Assembly: GCA_014529385.2 (NCBI GenBank)
Contig: CM043964.1
Location: 4,855,997 to 4,919,996 of the forward strand
DNA length: 64,000 bases
Reading direction: 5' to 3'
Origin: Adiantum capillus-veneris
Lineage: Eukaryota > Streptophyta > Polypodiopsida > Polypodiales > Pteridaceae
Shown: piece by piece, positions 35,838 through 48,606 of the stretch
Position numbering within the stretch: position 1 is the first letter of the stretch
Layout: every line of letters starts with the position of its first letter
Made by a program: the position numbers and the translations under genes
The notes under the pieces: generated by a model
The model's database searches: none
What the model saw: only the letters and a program-made list of their open reading frames with translations
Told to the model about the DNA's origin: nothing

Positions 35838-37829
35838 TGGTATCATCGCAGCGAGAGGACAATCATGCCTTCTCTGTGCCCCACCATGAATCCCCCTGCG
35901 CTGCTAGTGTTTCTATGGGCAACGAACCTCATCATGGTTCTCCTCGCTGCCCTACAGCGAGTCCTCCATAACTCTGCGGACTCTCTGTAGAGGCGAGGTG
36001 TTCATCCTTCAGACCCAACGACTCCAAGGCTGCTCAAAACCCACCTTTCCCTGCAGACAAAGCCGCTTGGCTTGGCCTAAATTTTGGACTCTCTGCCGAC
36101 GTCGCAAGGAGTCACATGTACTGGCAACCGGCAGTGCAACACCTTTTTAAAAGGGTTAAACAAGCCCCCCCCCCGCCACCCCCGCCCGTTTAAACATCAT
36201 TTAGGTTTGAACTTAGGCTGCTTACAATTGTGGTCTATACCCTAGTGCTTTGACTCATGATCTTCTTCGCGGGCGCATGGGTTAGATACTTGCTAGTAAT
36301 AAACCAACATGTTTAATCAATTTTGGTGATTGAACATATCGCCCTTTGTGCAAATGCAAGGCCTTGAGAAAAATTCAAGTGTTCGAGAACTGACTTGCTG
36401 GACTGGCTTAGTAGGTCAACATAAACGCCACATGGACGACTCTCAAGGGTGCCACATCCTTGAGAGTTTGTTATTTATAGAGAAGCAAGCCGCTTTCCCT
36501 CCCTCCTCCCCAACCACACATGCCAATGCTGACGATGATGAGACAACCATCATTGCAACATTCCTCCATAACCTGACTGCTGCAGAATTGCTAGTGGACA
36601 CACTGCTGTCGGTACCGCCTCCTCACTTGAGTCGCTTCTCTCAATCAACACCAACAAGGAGAGTTATTTCCTTGGGGAGCTCTTGCATCCTCAATTAGTG
36701 CAGCCCCATGCTGCCTACAACTCCCTGGTTTTAGCTCGCAAAGCTTGGTGGCATCTTGAAGCGAGCAATTCAATAAGCAATATTGCACCGGCTGCCTCTT
36801 GGGACGTTTCTATCCAACCTCAAAGCATTGATATATCCACCAATGCTACAAAAAATTACAGAAATCCATTGGTTGCAGGTAATCAAGACACCTCTTTCAT
36901 TGTTGGTCCCACATGCCGCTTTTGTCGAAGAACCCCGCACAAAACCTGCTCAACACCGATGACCCGCTTTGACGGTGAGCCACCTCGCAAGCCTCCTACA
37001 TTGAGCGGTGTTTTCCACCTTTCCTCCAAGGATTTGAGCAAATCCAATCTCTGGCCTCTCCTTAAAACTACAGTAAATAACTATTCAAATCCATTCTTCA
37101 AGCTGGATTTACTTGTTTCTTACATGGTTGTAAACCTCCCACCTGAGAATCAATTTCACCCTTTACCAGTTGAAACATTCTTCCACGCTGACTCGTAGAT
37201 ATCTGATGCTGCCGGATTCTCTTTGACACCACTGCTGTTGTTGGAGTCATTTCCAATATTGTAGTTGGAGTAATCAAAGGTCTTATGCAAACACCGAATG
37301 GTTGCCTACTCCCATCGTCTTCCATTGTTTTTGACCCTGGTGGCCTCGCCTACAAGAGCCCTACCTTCCATTCTGAGCTAACTCCTCAAACTCACCAATT
37401 TGTGTGTGTAACCCTCATGGAGGCTCTCCTGTTCATTCAACACATGGTACCTACTCTCATATTTCTTACCTTGCTGCCCTTTCAACACTTAACCTCGATA
37501 TCAACTTTGACTCTAACCGATGATTTCATGCTTTCACTTCGCTTGCGGGGCGAATGTGCAATGTCCAAGTTCATGAAATCATGCATTCAATGGACCTGAC
37601 GAAGAATATCAAATCACATGCAAAGTGAAGATCCGATTTGAAGGCTCGACTCCTGATGAAGGCAACCATCGACCCTGGCTAAATCAATTTCCAGCCTCGT
37701 TCATGACTCCATTATGTAAAGGTTGCATAAGCATGCTCATTGTATAAAAACCAAAGCATTTAGCTTCGCATTCACCATGAATCCATAACACATGGATGCC
37801 CTTGTATGACGACATGTCTTACGGGGGCG
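35838..37829 (+). other. Interior of the copia-like element, no recognised retroelement protein
   Basis: It starts with the PBS TGGTATCATCGCAG. Open frames at 36330-36698 and 36683-37198 overlap by a few bases in different frames. The second has a CRFCRRTPHKTC cluster but no known domain. A C-rich tract lies at about 36164-36187. The interior may be captured host sequence, or decayed gag. Confidence 0.4.
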
Positions 37830-38025
37830 TGTTAGATGATTAATCCATGTCATCACACCAGTCAGCAACCCACACATGGTAAGATGCCAAACGGCCCGCA
37901 TTCCCATGAATCACTTGAAGTGAACCGTATTGTAACTTCCATATGTCCTGTATATAAGTGTGTCTTCCCTAATCAATACATATCTCATTCTGGCCTATCG
38001 CCTACAGCTTGCCACGCCTCTGAGT

Positions 38026-38105
<80 letters not shown>

Positions 38106-38134
38106 CCTTTTCTGTGAGTTCCCTTTCTCTCACA
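37830..38134 (+). repeat. Copia-like 3' LTR
   Basis: It is 305 bp, TGTTAGA...CACA, with TATATAAG at about 37951 and a (CT)n tract of about 76 bp (38028-38103). It is followed by the TSD CTCTG. Confidence 0.88.
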
Positions 38135-40539
38135 CTCTGAACTTTTGTGCACGAGGACTTGAATTAATATAAATTAGCTCGATAGGAATTTCATGTGATT
38201 GAATCTTTGAGAAACCTGAGCACAAATTAAAGATTATAAAGGAAGGAGGACGGGATCAACTGCAGTTCCTTCTCCTACTGTTTAGTTAAGCATAGCTTGG
38301 TTTTCAGGTTAATCTTGCGTAAATCGTGATCAGATGCAACTATTAAGTCGCTTTTGCTTTGCGAATGATGAGCAACATCGATTGGACCCCTCTTTGCTGC
38401 AAATGGAACGTGCACTCTCTTTGCCACAAAGAGTGGAATATGATGAATTTCCTCGTCATTACTAGTTTGCGTATTGATTTTGAGTACGGGAAGCTATAAA
38501 TTAATTTCTTAGTGCAGTACTAGTGTGCTCAAGTGTCATTAGTGGCATTACTTTGAAAAACAAAAGCATAGAAACCACCATTCAGTCCTCTAAAATGATT
38601 GGTCAATGTATATCCTAAAGTTATAGCCTAAAGTTATGCACACGCATTCCTGACACATTAGATGCTGTGAAACTTCATGTCAAATCAAACTTTGTTGAAT
38701 TGAATCAAATACATACTGGCTAATTGATAGGCTCCTTCTTGCATCAAATTTACAGGCATTAGAGATAATCTTGAACATAATGATATTCAGTCCACTAAAT
38801 TTTCAATTATTTCTGGCTTAAATATACTCAGCTGAGCTAGATTGAGCATGTAAGCTTATGAATTGTACATTGTATGAGTACACACATGAATTGTACCCCA
38901 AGTTTGGGAGAGCCATGGCAGGAGTATGTAATTGTTTGGATATATCAATCTCAATCTCCATTTCAGTACTCTTTAACACAAGGACTTTTGAGACGTTCTC
39001 TATATATATATAAAAAGAGAATTAATTTCTATATACTTTTCTAGATTGATATAATCAAAACTAGAAAAAGTGCAATGTAGAAAAAATGGAACATTTCCTA
39101 GGTAGTGACGTATCTAGAAAATTAGATGAGGCTTTCATTGAAACTTTTACATATAGAAAATTAGATAGATGTCCATAGAAAATTGCTATATAGAAAATTG
39201 GAGGGAACCCCTACAACATTATACATATAGAATATCAGATGGACACCCATAAAAAATTGCTATATAGAAAATTGGAGGGACGTCCTACAAAATTTTACAT
39301 GTAGAAAATTGAATGGACGTTTATTTTTAATTTTTACAAAAAAATAAACAAATTGATTGATCTATAGATAAATATTAATCATTTTCTAGCCTTCAAACCG
39401 ATCAATGTATCATCTTTGCGTCACTTTTGAATCATCCACTATGACACACATTACACTAATCAATAAATTAACAACTTTGACTAAAAGAAGATGAAGTCCT
39501 TTTTAGCATTTCTATCACATACAATCCAAAGTAACAATAAAACTACTCATAATCAAGTAGATTTCTATTGAAACTCTTGTCAAACCTATGATTTAAAGTG
39601 ACTACATTTAAACATTGAACTTTAATCTCTTTGCAAATAAAAGATAACATCATCATCTCAAAAGAGATAACCTTTTGGTTCTAAAACAACAAAATGTTCA
39701 ATCACCAAGAGAACGACAAATAACATGAAATATTGGTTATGCACTTGAGCCCTTACATAAAAACGACTTTCACTTCATCAAAAGTCAACTCATGATCAAG
39801 TTACCTTTCAATGACAACCCTCCCACTATCAACCCACCACCTCACCAAATTCACTCTCATTTTCTCCAAACTCAAACCTCTCGTTTGCTAAAAAAAAAAT
39901 GACCTCTCCTCCCTTTTAATCTTGTAGTAACTAGATTTTAAAAATAGATACATGTGATCAATTGTCTCCAGGTCAAAGTATCTAAGGAGAATAGTCTCCT
40001 CCTCCTCCACATTTAAAGATAAAACCTACGTAAAAAAATAACTTACTACTATAAAAAAAGGGTTTTATGAAAACTCATTTTATATATATGATAACAAAAG
40101 AACTAAATATTAAAAAGATGAGAATTACTTCATCAAAATTTGGAACATACACATTCAATATGTCACCTGCAATGCATTTTTCCTCCTTAAAAATTCAACA
40201 AAAGAGCTTAATATTAACAAATTTTGATTATTTCTTACACATGTAAGTTAACTTTTAATACTACCTTTGTTTTCTTTTTTATCTTCTTGGAAGATTAATT
40301 TTCAAGCTTGTAGTAATAGACTCTTTAAGCTTTGCACTAATCTCTTCAATAATCCCAAGGACAAAATCTCTTTAAGCTTTGCACTAATCTCTTCAATAAT
40401 CCCAAGGACAAAATATGTAATCTTCTTGAAGAACTTTAACAAAAACTATGCACCTTATTCCATCAAGTACAAGTCAAAGAAAGAATATTTAGAACTTTAT
40501 TGAAGTAGAAATTGTCACCTTTCTCTCTCTAGTACTTTT
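38135..40539. repeat. AT-rich gene-poor stretch with dispersed and tandem repeats
   Basis: I see no gene. About 38426-39000 is paralogous to 54509-54717 plus 62559-63000. Two or three diverged units with TATAGAAAATT(A/G)GA...GGAC occur at 39110-39320. A perfect 47-bp tandem pair (CTCTTTAAGCTTTGCACTAA ...) lies at 40321-40414. Confidence 0.6.
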
Positions 40540-41344
40540 TCATGAAGCCTCATGATTATTTTCTTGAGATGACAATGAAATAGAATCCACAGTCTCATAT
40601 CCCAACTGATGTTAAAAAAAATATAAAACATATATGAGAGTCTTTATGTGTAAAAACAACACATATGCCATTAGTGGCATTACCTTCAATGGCATGTCAC
40701 TCAAAAAACTTTCTCTTTGCTCTGGCATGGCTCTGACTCTTTTTACATTGCCATTTAATAACAATGCTCCAAAAGACGGAAAAGATCCATCCACATTATT
40801 TAAATTGAGGTCTTCAAACTGAAATTCATATAGAATACAAAAAACAAAGTACAAATTGTTTTTTTATGATCGTTTAATTTTTATGTATCTATATTACTTG
40901 ATAAAATCATATACTTGCTCCTTCAATGAAGATTCCATACTTTTGGTTTTCTTCCACATAGAGAGTAAACCTTGTCTCTATAATGGATAAAACATTTCAT
41001 AAGACTTCAATATATAAACTTAGGAACATGAAAAAACTAATTTTTTTTTCATAATTGTTATAAAGACAATCAATTCATGAAGTTATGAAAAGGTTCACAA
41101 TTTTCAATGAATTAATTAATATCGATGTGTCCTCAACTTGATTTTGTGTCGCCAATGCCATACAATCCACATGAGTCTCCTCTCCCACATCATCACATAA
41201 TTTAGGGTTTGCATCTACAAGCTCAATTCTAGACACGTATAGAAACACATAAGTAAGTAAACACATGGCATATACATTTAATATAAGAAAGAAAGACCAA
41301 AATATAAGTAACATCTCTACGGTTGAAGCTTTCAAAGCAACAAT
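40540..41344 (-). CDS. 3' exons of an unidentified host gene, cut by the CACTA insertion
   Basis: Five minus-strand exon segments have matching splice sites and reading phases. 41344-41313 (donor GAT/GTTACT) runs into the transposon. Next come 41228-41099 (CTAG acceptor; starts IELVDANPKLCDDVGEE), 40977-40915 (TATAG acceptor; RQGLLSMWKK...), 40818-40684 (TTTCAG acceptor, AAG/GTAATG donor; FEDLNLNNVDGSFPSFG...) and 40605-40540 (ATCAG acceptor; LGYETVDSISLSSQ..., TGA). The last three are phase 0 at each junction and their lengths are multiples of three. The product is not recognised; it is acidic and hydrophilic without membrane segments. The coding exon at the left border continues at 54313-54346 beyond the CACTA element. 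The gene is thus disrupted unless the transposon excises. Confidence 0.55.
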
Positions 41345-42011
41345 CACTACAAGAGGTTGTGTGCACTTGTGACGCTATTAGCAACAGAAATACATTGGGT
41401 TTTTATACTCCCCGGCATCGCTAAGACCGTCGCTGACAGCGTCCATACGGGAATGTCGCTATGAGCGTTGCAGTATGCAACGATCATAGTGACATTTACA
41501 GGCCACCTATAGCGATGTTTATAGCGACACTGCAGAGCCTTCATAGCGATGCCCGAGAGAATTTTTTTTTGGTGGCAGGGCATTGAATGCCCTGCCACCC
41601 ATCAACCATATTGAATGTCCTGCCACCCATCAACCATATTGAATGTTTCAATAATTGAGTAAACCTAAATGAAAGCCCAGATTCACCTTTGAAAGAAAGT
41701 GCAAGCTTAGATATAGACCCAAAGTAGTTACCCATAAGACAATAGAACCATTAACTCCATCATCCATAGTATTGTTTGCAGAATAAAGATACAAAACTAA
41801 CAAAAGTAAATTGATGAAACTAAATCAATGACAATTGTACGCATCATAGGCAAAATCACTTTATTGTTAAACTTTGCAAATGTGATAGTTACAACACCAT
41901 TGTCATTATTAAAAAAATATACATGGTTTTCAAAAAAATGTATAAACTTCATCTCATGATACATATGCTATAACAAAAGTAAACTAATGCTATCCAGCAG
42001 ACTAACGTCGT

Positions 42012-43333
42012 CTAATCAGACGTCTCATCGTGTCCAAGCGGCGTATCTATCGGATTCTGCAAAAAAAACAATAAGACACCTTTCTGTAAGTATAAACATA
42101 TAATTTATAAAACAATACAACAAATAGAAAAGAGTAAACCCTAATACTAACCATGCCGCTGTGAGAACTCAGAATGTCCATCAAGGCATTGAAGCCCTTC
42201 CTGCCTACGTACTCGCGCTTGTATGGTGTGGGGTCACGTCTGTCATCAACCACTGTCAAAACATACAAAGAATCCATTATGTTAGAAAAACCCCTAAACC
42301 CTAAACTATCAAACCTAAAGAGCAATGCGAAAACACTTACAAAATCGGCCTCAAATGATACCCACTCGGTGCTCCCCAAGTGGTGCGAGCTTCATGCCTC
42401 TACTCGCGCTTTGGCTACCTCCTTTTGTTGCTTCCAATTGTCGGGATTCTCGCGTGCTGCTTTCTTTGCATTCTTCCAATCTTCTTTGGCCAGCCAATCT
42501 GGTCTGTTACACCCATGCGTAATTGCTTTTTGCACTTCGGAACGCTTGTGCTTGCAGTATTCTTGCATTCGAACCTTCATCGGGTCTTTGTTGAAGCGGT
42601 CATCCCGTGTTGAAATGAGAAACTCGTCATCATGAAGCATGTTGATGACTCTGCCTTTTAAATCACTTGGTACTTCACAGGTGTTTAGTATATAGTGTCT
42701 AAACACCTGAGAGCAAAGACCGTGCATGCACGAGATCACCTTCTTGCCTTCATCATCCAAAATGATGCTGCCACTGAAGTCGACGAAGTAAGGCAATCCC
42801 TCTTGCCGGTGACGTGTGAACCTAGGTGTCCCGGCAGGGTTCTCTAGTGGCGTGTCGATGGGGATACAGACGTCAAGTGTCTCCACTAGAGTCTCGGCCC
42901 CGAAGCGAGGAGTGTCGACTGGAGTGACTCCTGGAGAAGTAACTAGTGGTGTGTGGCTACTAGGAATGGCCATCAACCACGCAAAACCTGGTGTATATGG
43001 CGATGCCGTGGCTGGTGTGGGGGCGGGCAGAGAAGGGGAGGGTAAAGAGCCTCGTTGATCACGAGGTGGTGTCGAGGCATTGGTGGCGGCATCCGGATCC
43101 TCACAACAACCGCCACCGCCACCACTAGAGCACCGATGCCTAGATGAGTGTGAAGATCGTCTTGTCGACACCGAAGCTTCAGAGCGCGCTGAATGCTCCG
43201 AAATAGAGGGAGACGCTAAAGGAGTAGGAGCATGTGATGGTGCTCCAGATCGATGACGCTCCACGTACCACTGTCTCTGCTGGGGTGTCAAAGAAGAAAG
43301 AAACTCATCATCATCCACACCTGCATTAAACAC
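42012..43333 (-). pseudogene. TnpA-like (Transposase_24/En-Spm) accessory protein
   Basis: It starts with an ATG at 43333. Residues 1-150 are Ser/Thr/Pro-rich. A conserved block follows (GLPYFVDFSGSIILDDEGKK, VPSDLKGRVINML, then a basic helical part RMQEYCKHKRSEVQKAI, then NRPDWLAKEDWKNAKK). A single in-frame TGA (42392) interrupts before HHLGSTEWVSFEADF, the plant TnpA-like HtgGsksf region. A GTAAGT donor follows at 42340, a middle exon lies at 42252-42152 and a last exon at 42056-42012 (NPIDTPLGHDETSD). The phase between exon 1 and 2 does not match exactly. Such proteins bind the subterminal repeats. Confidence 0.6.
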
Positions 43334-43385
43334 ACGAGCATTTAATCTTAATATTGAATGAATGGAGAAGAAAACATGAACAAGT

Positions 43386-43499
<114 letters not shown>

Positions 43500-43552
43500 A
43501 CTCATAAAGGGGGAGGGATTCTTGTGTAGAGATATTTCGTTGAATTTATAAA

Positions 43553-43794
43553 AGCACTGCTCTCTAGGTGCGATGGAGACTGAAGCTGCATCGCGAAGGT
43601 CTGCTCATATAAGTTGCTTGTCCCACCACAAAATCTAATTGATCGGGTGAAAGAGACGTTGAGAAGCAGTAGTAGTGCTTCTTAGTGTCTCTTTCACCCG
43701 ATCAACTAGATCTAGCGGTGGGACAAGCAACATCTTTATTGAGCAGACCTTCGCGATTACAGCTTCAGTCTCCATCGCACTTGGAGCGCAGTGC
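43553..43794. repeat. 242-bp near-perfect hairpin between the two CACTA genes
   Basis: AGCACTGC at 43553 pairs with GCAGTGCT ending at 43794. The arms contain GTGCGATGGAGACTGAAGCT, TCGCGAAGGTCTGCTC, TTGCTTGTCCCACC and GATCGGGTGAAAGAGAC, and the same blocks in reverse complement. The loop is GTAGTAG inside GAAGCA/TGCTTC. Arms are about 115 nt. It could be a foldback MITE or a source of small RNA. Confidence 0.85.
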
Positions 43795-43960
43795 TCATCG
43801 TCCCTGCTTGTGAGAACATACCTAGAGCATACGTACCCGGAGTGGATGTAAAGACCATTAAATACAATGATGCATATAGATAAAAATGGACAAAAAGCCA
43901 CCTGAATACAATATATATTATAAAACGGAGCAAAATTGTTCAAATACAATATTTATGGCT

Positions 43961-46900
43961 TTAAGAGGTCTCTCTCTCATCCTCACAAAGCTCAACATAA
44001 CTTACTATATCTATATAGAGCTCTCCGTTTAAACAAATGTCCTCCGTTTCATTTTGTAGATCCTCTGCATGCACCCCATATAGAGTAGTAACATCTTGAT
44101 GCTCGTCTGGCACCACCTCAGAGGCTTCTGATGGAGCATCTTCTCCGATCTCCTCCATTGATGCCGCTGTGATTGGCACATGGTAGCCTTCATACGTCTG
44201 TACACTACAAGGGGCTACCTCTATGACGTACCACCAATTTGATGCACACTTTGTAGGATGAAATATCACCTGCCAGAGCCACATAACTTACATGAGAGCT
44301 TCCAAGCACATAACTTCTAAAATTGGATGTTAACTATTTACATACTTACTTGTTCACAATGCTCGGGTAGTACAAAGGTGTCTCTTAGGTTAGTCCATTT
44401 CTTAGTTGAATCCACCTCAAAAAAACCAGACTGTCCTCTACACACAGTACCGTTGCGACCCTCCATGATTATCTTGAACCATTGCACGTTGAACAAGTTG
44501 ACAAGAAATCCTCTATAATTGATCGTCGAAATCTCTTGTAGCGTGCCAAAGTAAGTAAGCTCTAACACCATAGGATCTGCATCAGAGGACCGTCGTCGAC
44601 TAGACTGTTCAAATTTTGCCATGATTCCACAATCTTGAGTAAAACGCTTTTTGTTGATTTGTTCCGCCCTAAAATGTCAACCTTTACACCATGCTGTTGT
44701 GTATGACTTATACTACAACCAATAAATATTATGAGTGGCCGTTCAAACATATAGAAAGTCACTATTCGTACATTGCAAACTTACCTTGGTCGCGCAACCC
44801 TAGAGTACTCCCACTGCTCCTTAGTCACTTCTTCACCGCACTGTTGTGCGCTTTTCAATTGGTTGTGCAATCATCTTAAGCTCATGAATGTTGGTAGGCT
44901 CTCCAGACCCATCGGATAGTGCATCAGTGGTCGTCTTCCCCTTCTCCACTCGATTCGTGCCCTTTGTTGCTCTTGCTTTGCATCCTCATATTGTGAAATC
45001 CACTTTTGCATCACTGGATTGGGAAGCATCCAAAATCGGTTGATTTTAGCCTCTAGATCTTCTATCACCTTCTTCTCAATACCGAGATTGTACATGACAA
45101 TCCCAGATATGTGCTCATCATCTATGGTTCGCCATAGCGTGTCCCAGGCTTTATCAAATCCGTCTAGCCACTCTCCAATGTACACTAGGGACTCTGATAC
45201 TAGCCAACCTTTGCCATGCTACCCACCGGGTGTGCCTTCTACGCATATAACCCTTGAGCGTTTTCATGAAACGTTCTAAAAATAACATCCATCTGGAATG
45301 TACTGTGCCAGCTATTTCCACCTCATCAACTATGTGAACAAGAAGATGCACCTGAATGGTTAGCATGGTAGTAGGAAAGTGTTTCTCAAATATGCACACA
45401 ACCTCCACAGTGTTTAGTTTGGCGAATGGTATGGAGTCTACATTGATCTCCTTTTTTGAGATCCATTGCACCAACTTTGCAAGTTTGTAGATTGACAAAC
45501 ATCCCTCAACGGCCACCGGTAAAATAAACTGCAAAACACATGCAGCAATGATATTAAAGTCCACACACAAATTTGTTACACAATTCCCACTATGATATAT
45601 TCCTCTATGAACATGCTTGACACATTTTATGCCAGTCGTGTGACTTCAAACCGGTAAGCTTTCCTTCTTTAGTAAAACACGTTCGGAGCGAGTGCATTAC
45701 GCCAATGGGGGTTTGCACAAATCGAATGGTCCCTTTTACTTTGCATTCTTGGGCTCCTGTGAAAATCCATGGTGCTTTAGGGAGTTTTATCAATCCATCG
45801 AATGCTGTCTACAGCCAATATTGCTCCATACGATCCATATTTCTTAGGTCAACAACCCTGACTCCCAAAGTATCTTTATTGTCGGTAAGATGTTCCCATA
45901 GCATATTGCCCATATTCTTGAATATGTGCATTGGATTGAGCAAGTGGTTGATGATGATTCAGGGCCAATATGGTAGCTCGTACCATAGAGAGATTCTCTT
46001 CATCCCTGGGGGCAAACCGTCATCACGCATCTCCTTTTTCTCTAACCATGCTTGTGCATACATCCTCGGTGGCTCTCTTCCCAAAAAGCCGTCGCGTAGC
46101 ACATGATTCTCGGGAAGATACGCTTGATGACCTTCGTAGATTTTCTTCTTCAATGAGGACACCCGAGGTGCATTCAGTATAGGTCCACATGTGACACATG
46201 CTCTGTATTTGCTTGTTTGAAGCCCTGCATGTATACACATGATAATAGATAAGCTTGAGAAAAACCAAGATTTATAGTATTTGAGTTTAAGTGTAGTCGC
46301 CTGAGCATTGTGTTAGTCCGGGATAGTCATGCGTGGTCCACATTAGAATGCCTCTAATCAAAGCATTCCGCCGACATGTGTGCCGACTCATATCGACCAC
46401 TTCTATGCCAATCCACAATTGTTGTAGCTCTTCCAATAGTGGACGAAGATACACATACATATTCTTCACTTTATACCGCCCCGGCACAATCAAGCTTAGC
46501 CATATGTGCCCCTTCTTCGTAGTCAACCAAGGGGGAATGTTGTAGTTGACGATGAAAACGGGCCATACACTGTAAGATGTTGATCTTTGACCAAATGGAT
46601 TTATGCCATCCATAGCCAGGACTAAGTGCAAATTTTGAGCTTTCTTGGCAAAATCCGACCATGTTTCATCTATATGTTTCCAGGCTGTGCAATCTACAGG
46701 AATCCGTAGCACACATCCGAAGCTTTATTCTCCTCATGCCATGATGCTAGGGCGGCCATGGACTTACATTCAAAGAAATTCTTGATGCGAGGAAGCAGAG
46801 GAAAATATCACAAAACCTTTTGTGGAATTTTTGTTCTGTGGAGATCTACTCGATATATCTCGGAATCACATTTTGGATACTTCTCCATGTCTATGTATCA

Positions 46901-47060
46901 TACAATGGCGTATTGGCTTCATTTTCATATCATCATAGATAAGTCTTTCTGAATCCATGATCGTCTCGATCATTTCATCGATCTTAAGCTCAAACATTTC
47001 CTCAATGGGAATGTGGTCTGCATGATCATGCCCCGAGATGTCAGGCTACATCTTGTGGCC
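43961..47060 (-). pseudogene. TNP2-like CACTA transposase (fragmented)
   Basis: Minus-strand segments appear in family order. 47010-46720 is the decayed N-terminus. 46712-46287 has LAMDGINPFGQRSTSYSVWP, then IPPWLTTKKGHIWLSLIVPG and LEELQQLW, the core TNP2/Transposase_21 motifs with the DG of the catalytic region. 46240-45959 has CVTCGP and LPENHVLRDGFLG. 45793-45605 has the GLKSHDWHKM motif. 45570-45154 has LLVHIVDEVEIAGTVHSRWM and RFMKTLKGYMRR, the DUF4218 signature. 44622-44338 has YFGTLQEISTINY and FFEVDSTKKW, the DUF4216 signature, and 44284-43961 has QVIFHPTKCASNWWYVIE. It catalyses cut-and-paste transposition in intact elements. Introns or frameshifts separate the segments and at least some appear to be true lesions. 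Confidence 0.7.
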
Positions 47061-47394
47061 TCACATATGCTGCTTGACCAAAGCCCTTGCAAACACGTCT
47101 ATTGGATTGCAAGATTGCTGCCTGTTGGCCAGCGTCAGAGTCCGATGAGTTATAATTGGCAACAACTCGATCTATAATAGATGGATCTAACTCGCCAAAT
47201 TCGTGAGCGTGCTACAAAGAAACATGTCTGGTAGGTCGCACAACATGCTTACATTGATTACAAGGACATAAAATCCTCGTTGAGAGATAGGTGTTTTGGT
47301 TGGACGGCCCCACATCCTCGTCACTACGCATAATGAGGGTGAAAAACTTATAACCTGGACATAAATTTAAAATTCTATTGGAATCCTCCGTCTT

Positions 47395-47442
<48 letters not shown>

Positions 47443-47667
47443 GAGCCGTTTTTTGACCTAGTAGACAGCAGTTCACTCTTTTGACCATAAGTTGCTCATC
47501 CGAACTCCGATTTAGGTGATCTATAGCCTCAATCGAAGAGCACGAAGCCCTCTACGCATTGATGTAAAGACAGAAGTTTTCTGTGTAATGGAAGGCTTTG
47601 CTGTAACAGCATCTCAGAACTGAAAAAACTGTCAAAACTTTGCGTTTTTGTTGCCGACTTGAAAGCA

Positions 47668-48600
47668 ATGTCAGACAAAACTCGCAAGGGTGGAAAAGCC
47701 ACACTCGCCATGGAGAATGATGAAAAATCTCCAAGGAATTTGGATGCTAATCCAACCACATCGTCTACAACAACGGAAGCAATGATCATGGCTTACTTGA
47801 TCTCGTTACAAGAAACCGTCAACAAGCAAGGTGAAGAGTTGCGTGCACTTGCAATGGAAAATGGTACTTTAAGAGTTCTCGTTGTGGAGAATGAGCACCT
47901 CAAGAAGGTTCTTGAAATGCAAACAACGCGCTTGATGCATCTTGAGAATGAAGTTCAAGAATGTAAACGCTCTCTTGTGGACATGAATGTAGTGAAAGAG
48001 CGCTTGAGCAAAGTTGAGAGTGATCATGTATTGAAAGAGGAAACGATAGATACAATACGACATGATGTATGTGAGATGAGAAATGCATCCAAATCATGGG
48101 CTGATATATGTAAGGATAATGTGGTTTCTACATCTCCTATCACGCAAGCCGTTGTCCAAGCAAAGAATGTAGAGAATGTGGACACTCAAGAATTGCAAGA
48201 ACGACAAAAACGCTCAAAGAACATCGTCATTCGTGGAATCAAGGAGGAAAGCATGGAAACACCCCAATCTCTTGCGGTTGCTATTGAAGAGTTTTTTGCT
48301 ACACACTTTGGCATGTCAGGAATCATGGCTTATGGTGCACATCGAGTTGGAAAACAAGGAGTCCCTCGCTCGGGAGAAAGACCTATTGTATGTACCATGG
48401 CTGATGAGGTAAAGAGAAAGATCATCCTTGACAATGGTTGGATCTACCTCAAAGGAACGGGTTGTAATGTATATGAGGATCGCACTCTTATGCAACAAAA
48501 TGTATGTCGCAAAGCATACGAGGAAAGAAGCAAGAAGGTTAAGGTATCATCTCAAGAAGAAAAGGCACTTGAGGAGGATGCAAGTCCACCCAACAAATAG
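47668..48600 (+). CDS. LINE ORF1: coiled coil plus RRM-like protein
   Basis: It has 311 codons from the ATG at 47668 and is intact. Residues about 50-130 are a heptad-rich coiled coil. Residues about 175-300 resemble the L1 ORF1p RRM and C-terminal domain: KNIVIRGIKEESMETPQ (nivI-GipE), AHRVGKQGVPRSGERPIV (iqRvg----rprpIiv), VKRKIILDN (k--il) and VYEDRTLMQQNVCRKAYEE. There is no CCHC zinc knuckle, the usual mark of plant L1 ORF1. It would coat the RNA as an oligomer and act as a chaperone. The stop TAG is six bases before the ORF2 ATG and in the same frame. Confidence 0.65.
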   Translation: MSDKTRKGGKATLAMENDEKSPRNLDANPTTSSTTTEAMIMAYLISLQETVNKQGEELRALAMENGTLRVLVVENEHLKKVLEMQTTRLMHLENEVQECKRSLVDMNVVKERLSKVESDHVLKEETIDTIRHDVCEMRNASKSWADICKDNVVSTSPITQAVVQAKNVENVDTQELQERQKRSKNIVIRGIKEESMETPQSLAVAIEEFFATHFGMSGIMAYGAHRVGKQGVPRSGERPIVCTMADEVKRKIILDNGWIYLKGTGCNVYEDRTLMQQNVCRKAYEERSKKVKVSSQEEKALEEDASPPNK

Positions 48601-48606
48601 GGACAC

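Noticed and set aside
42174-43058. Plus-strand ORFs opposite the TnpA-like gene
   Set aside because: Antisense shadows; splice sites and protein motifs are on the minus strand.
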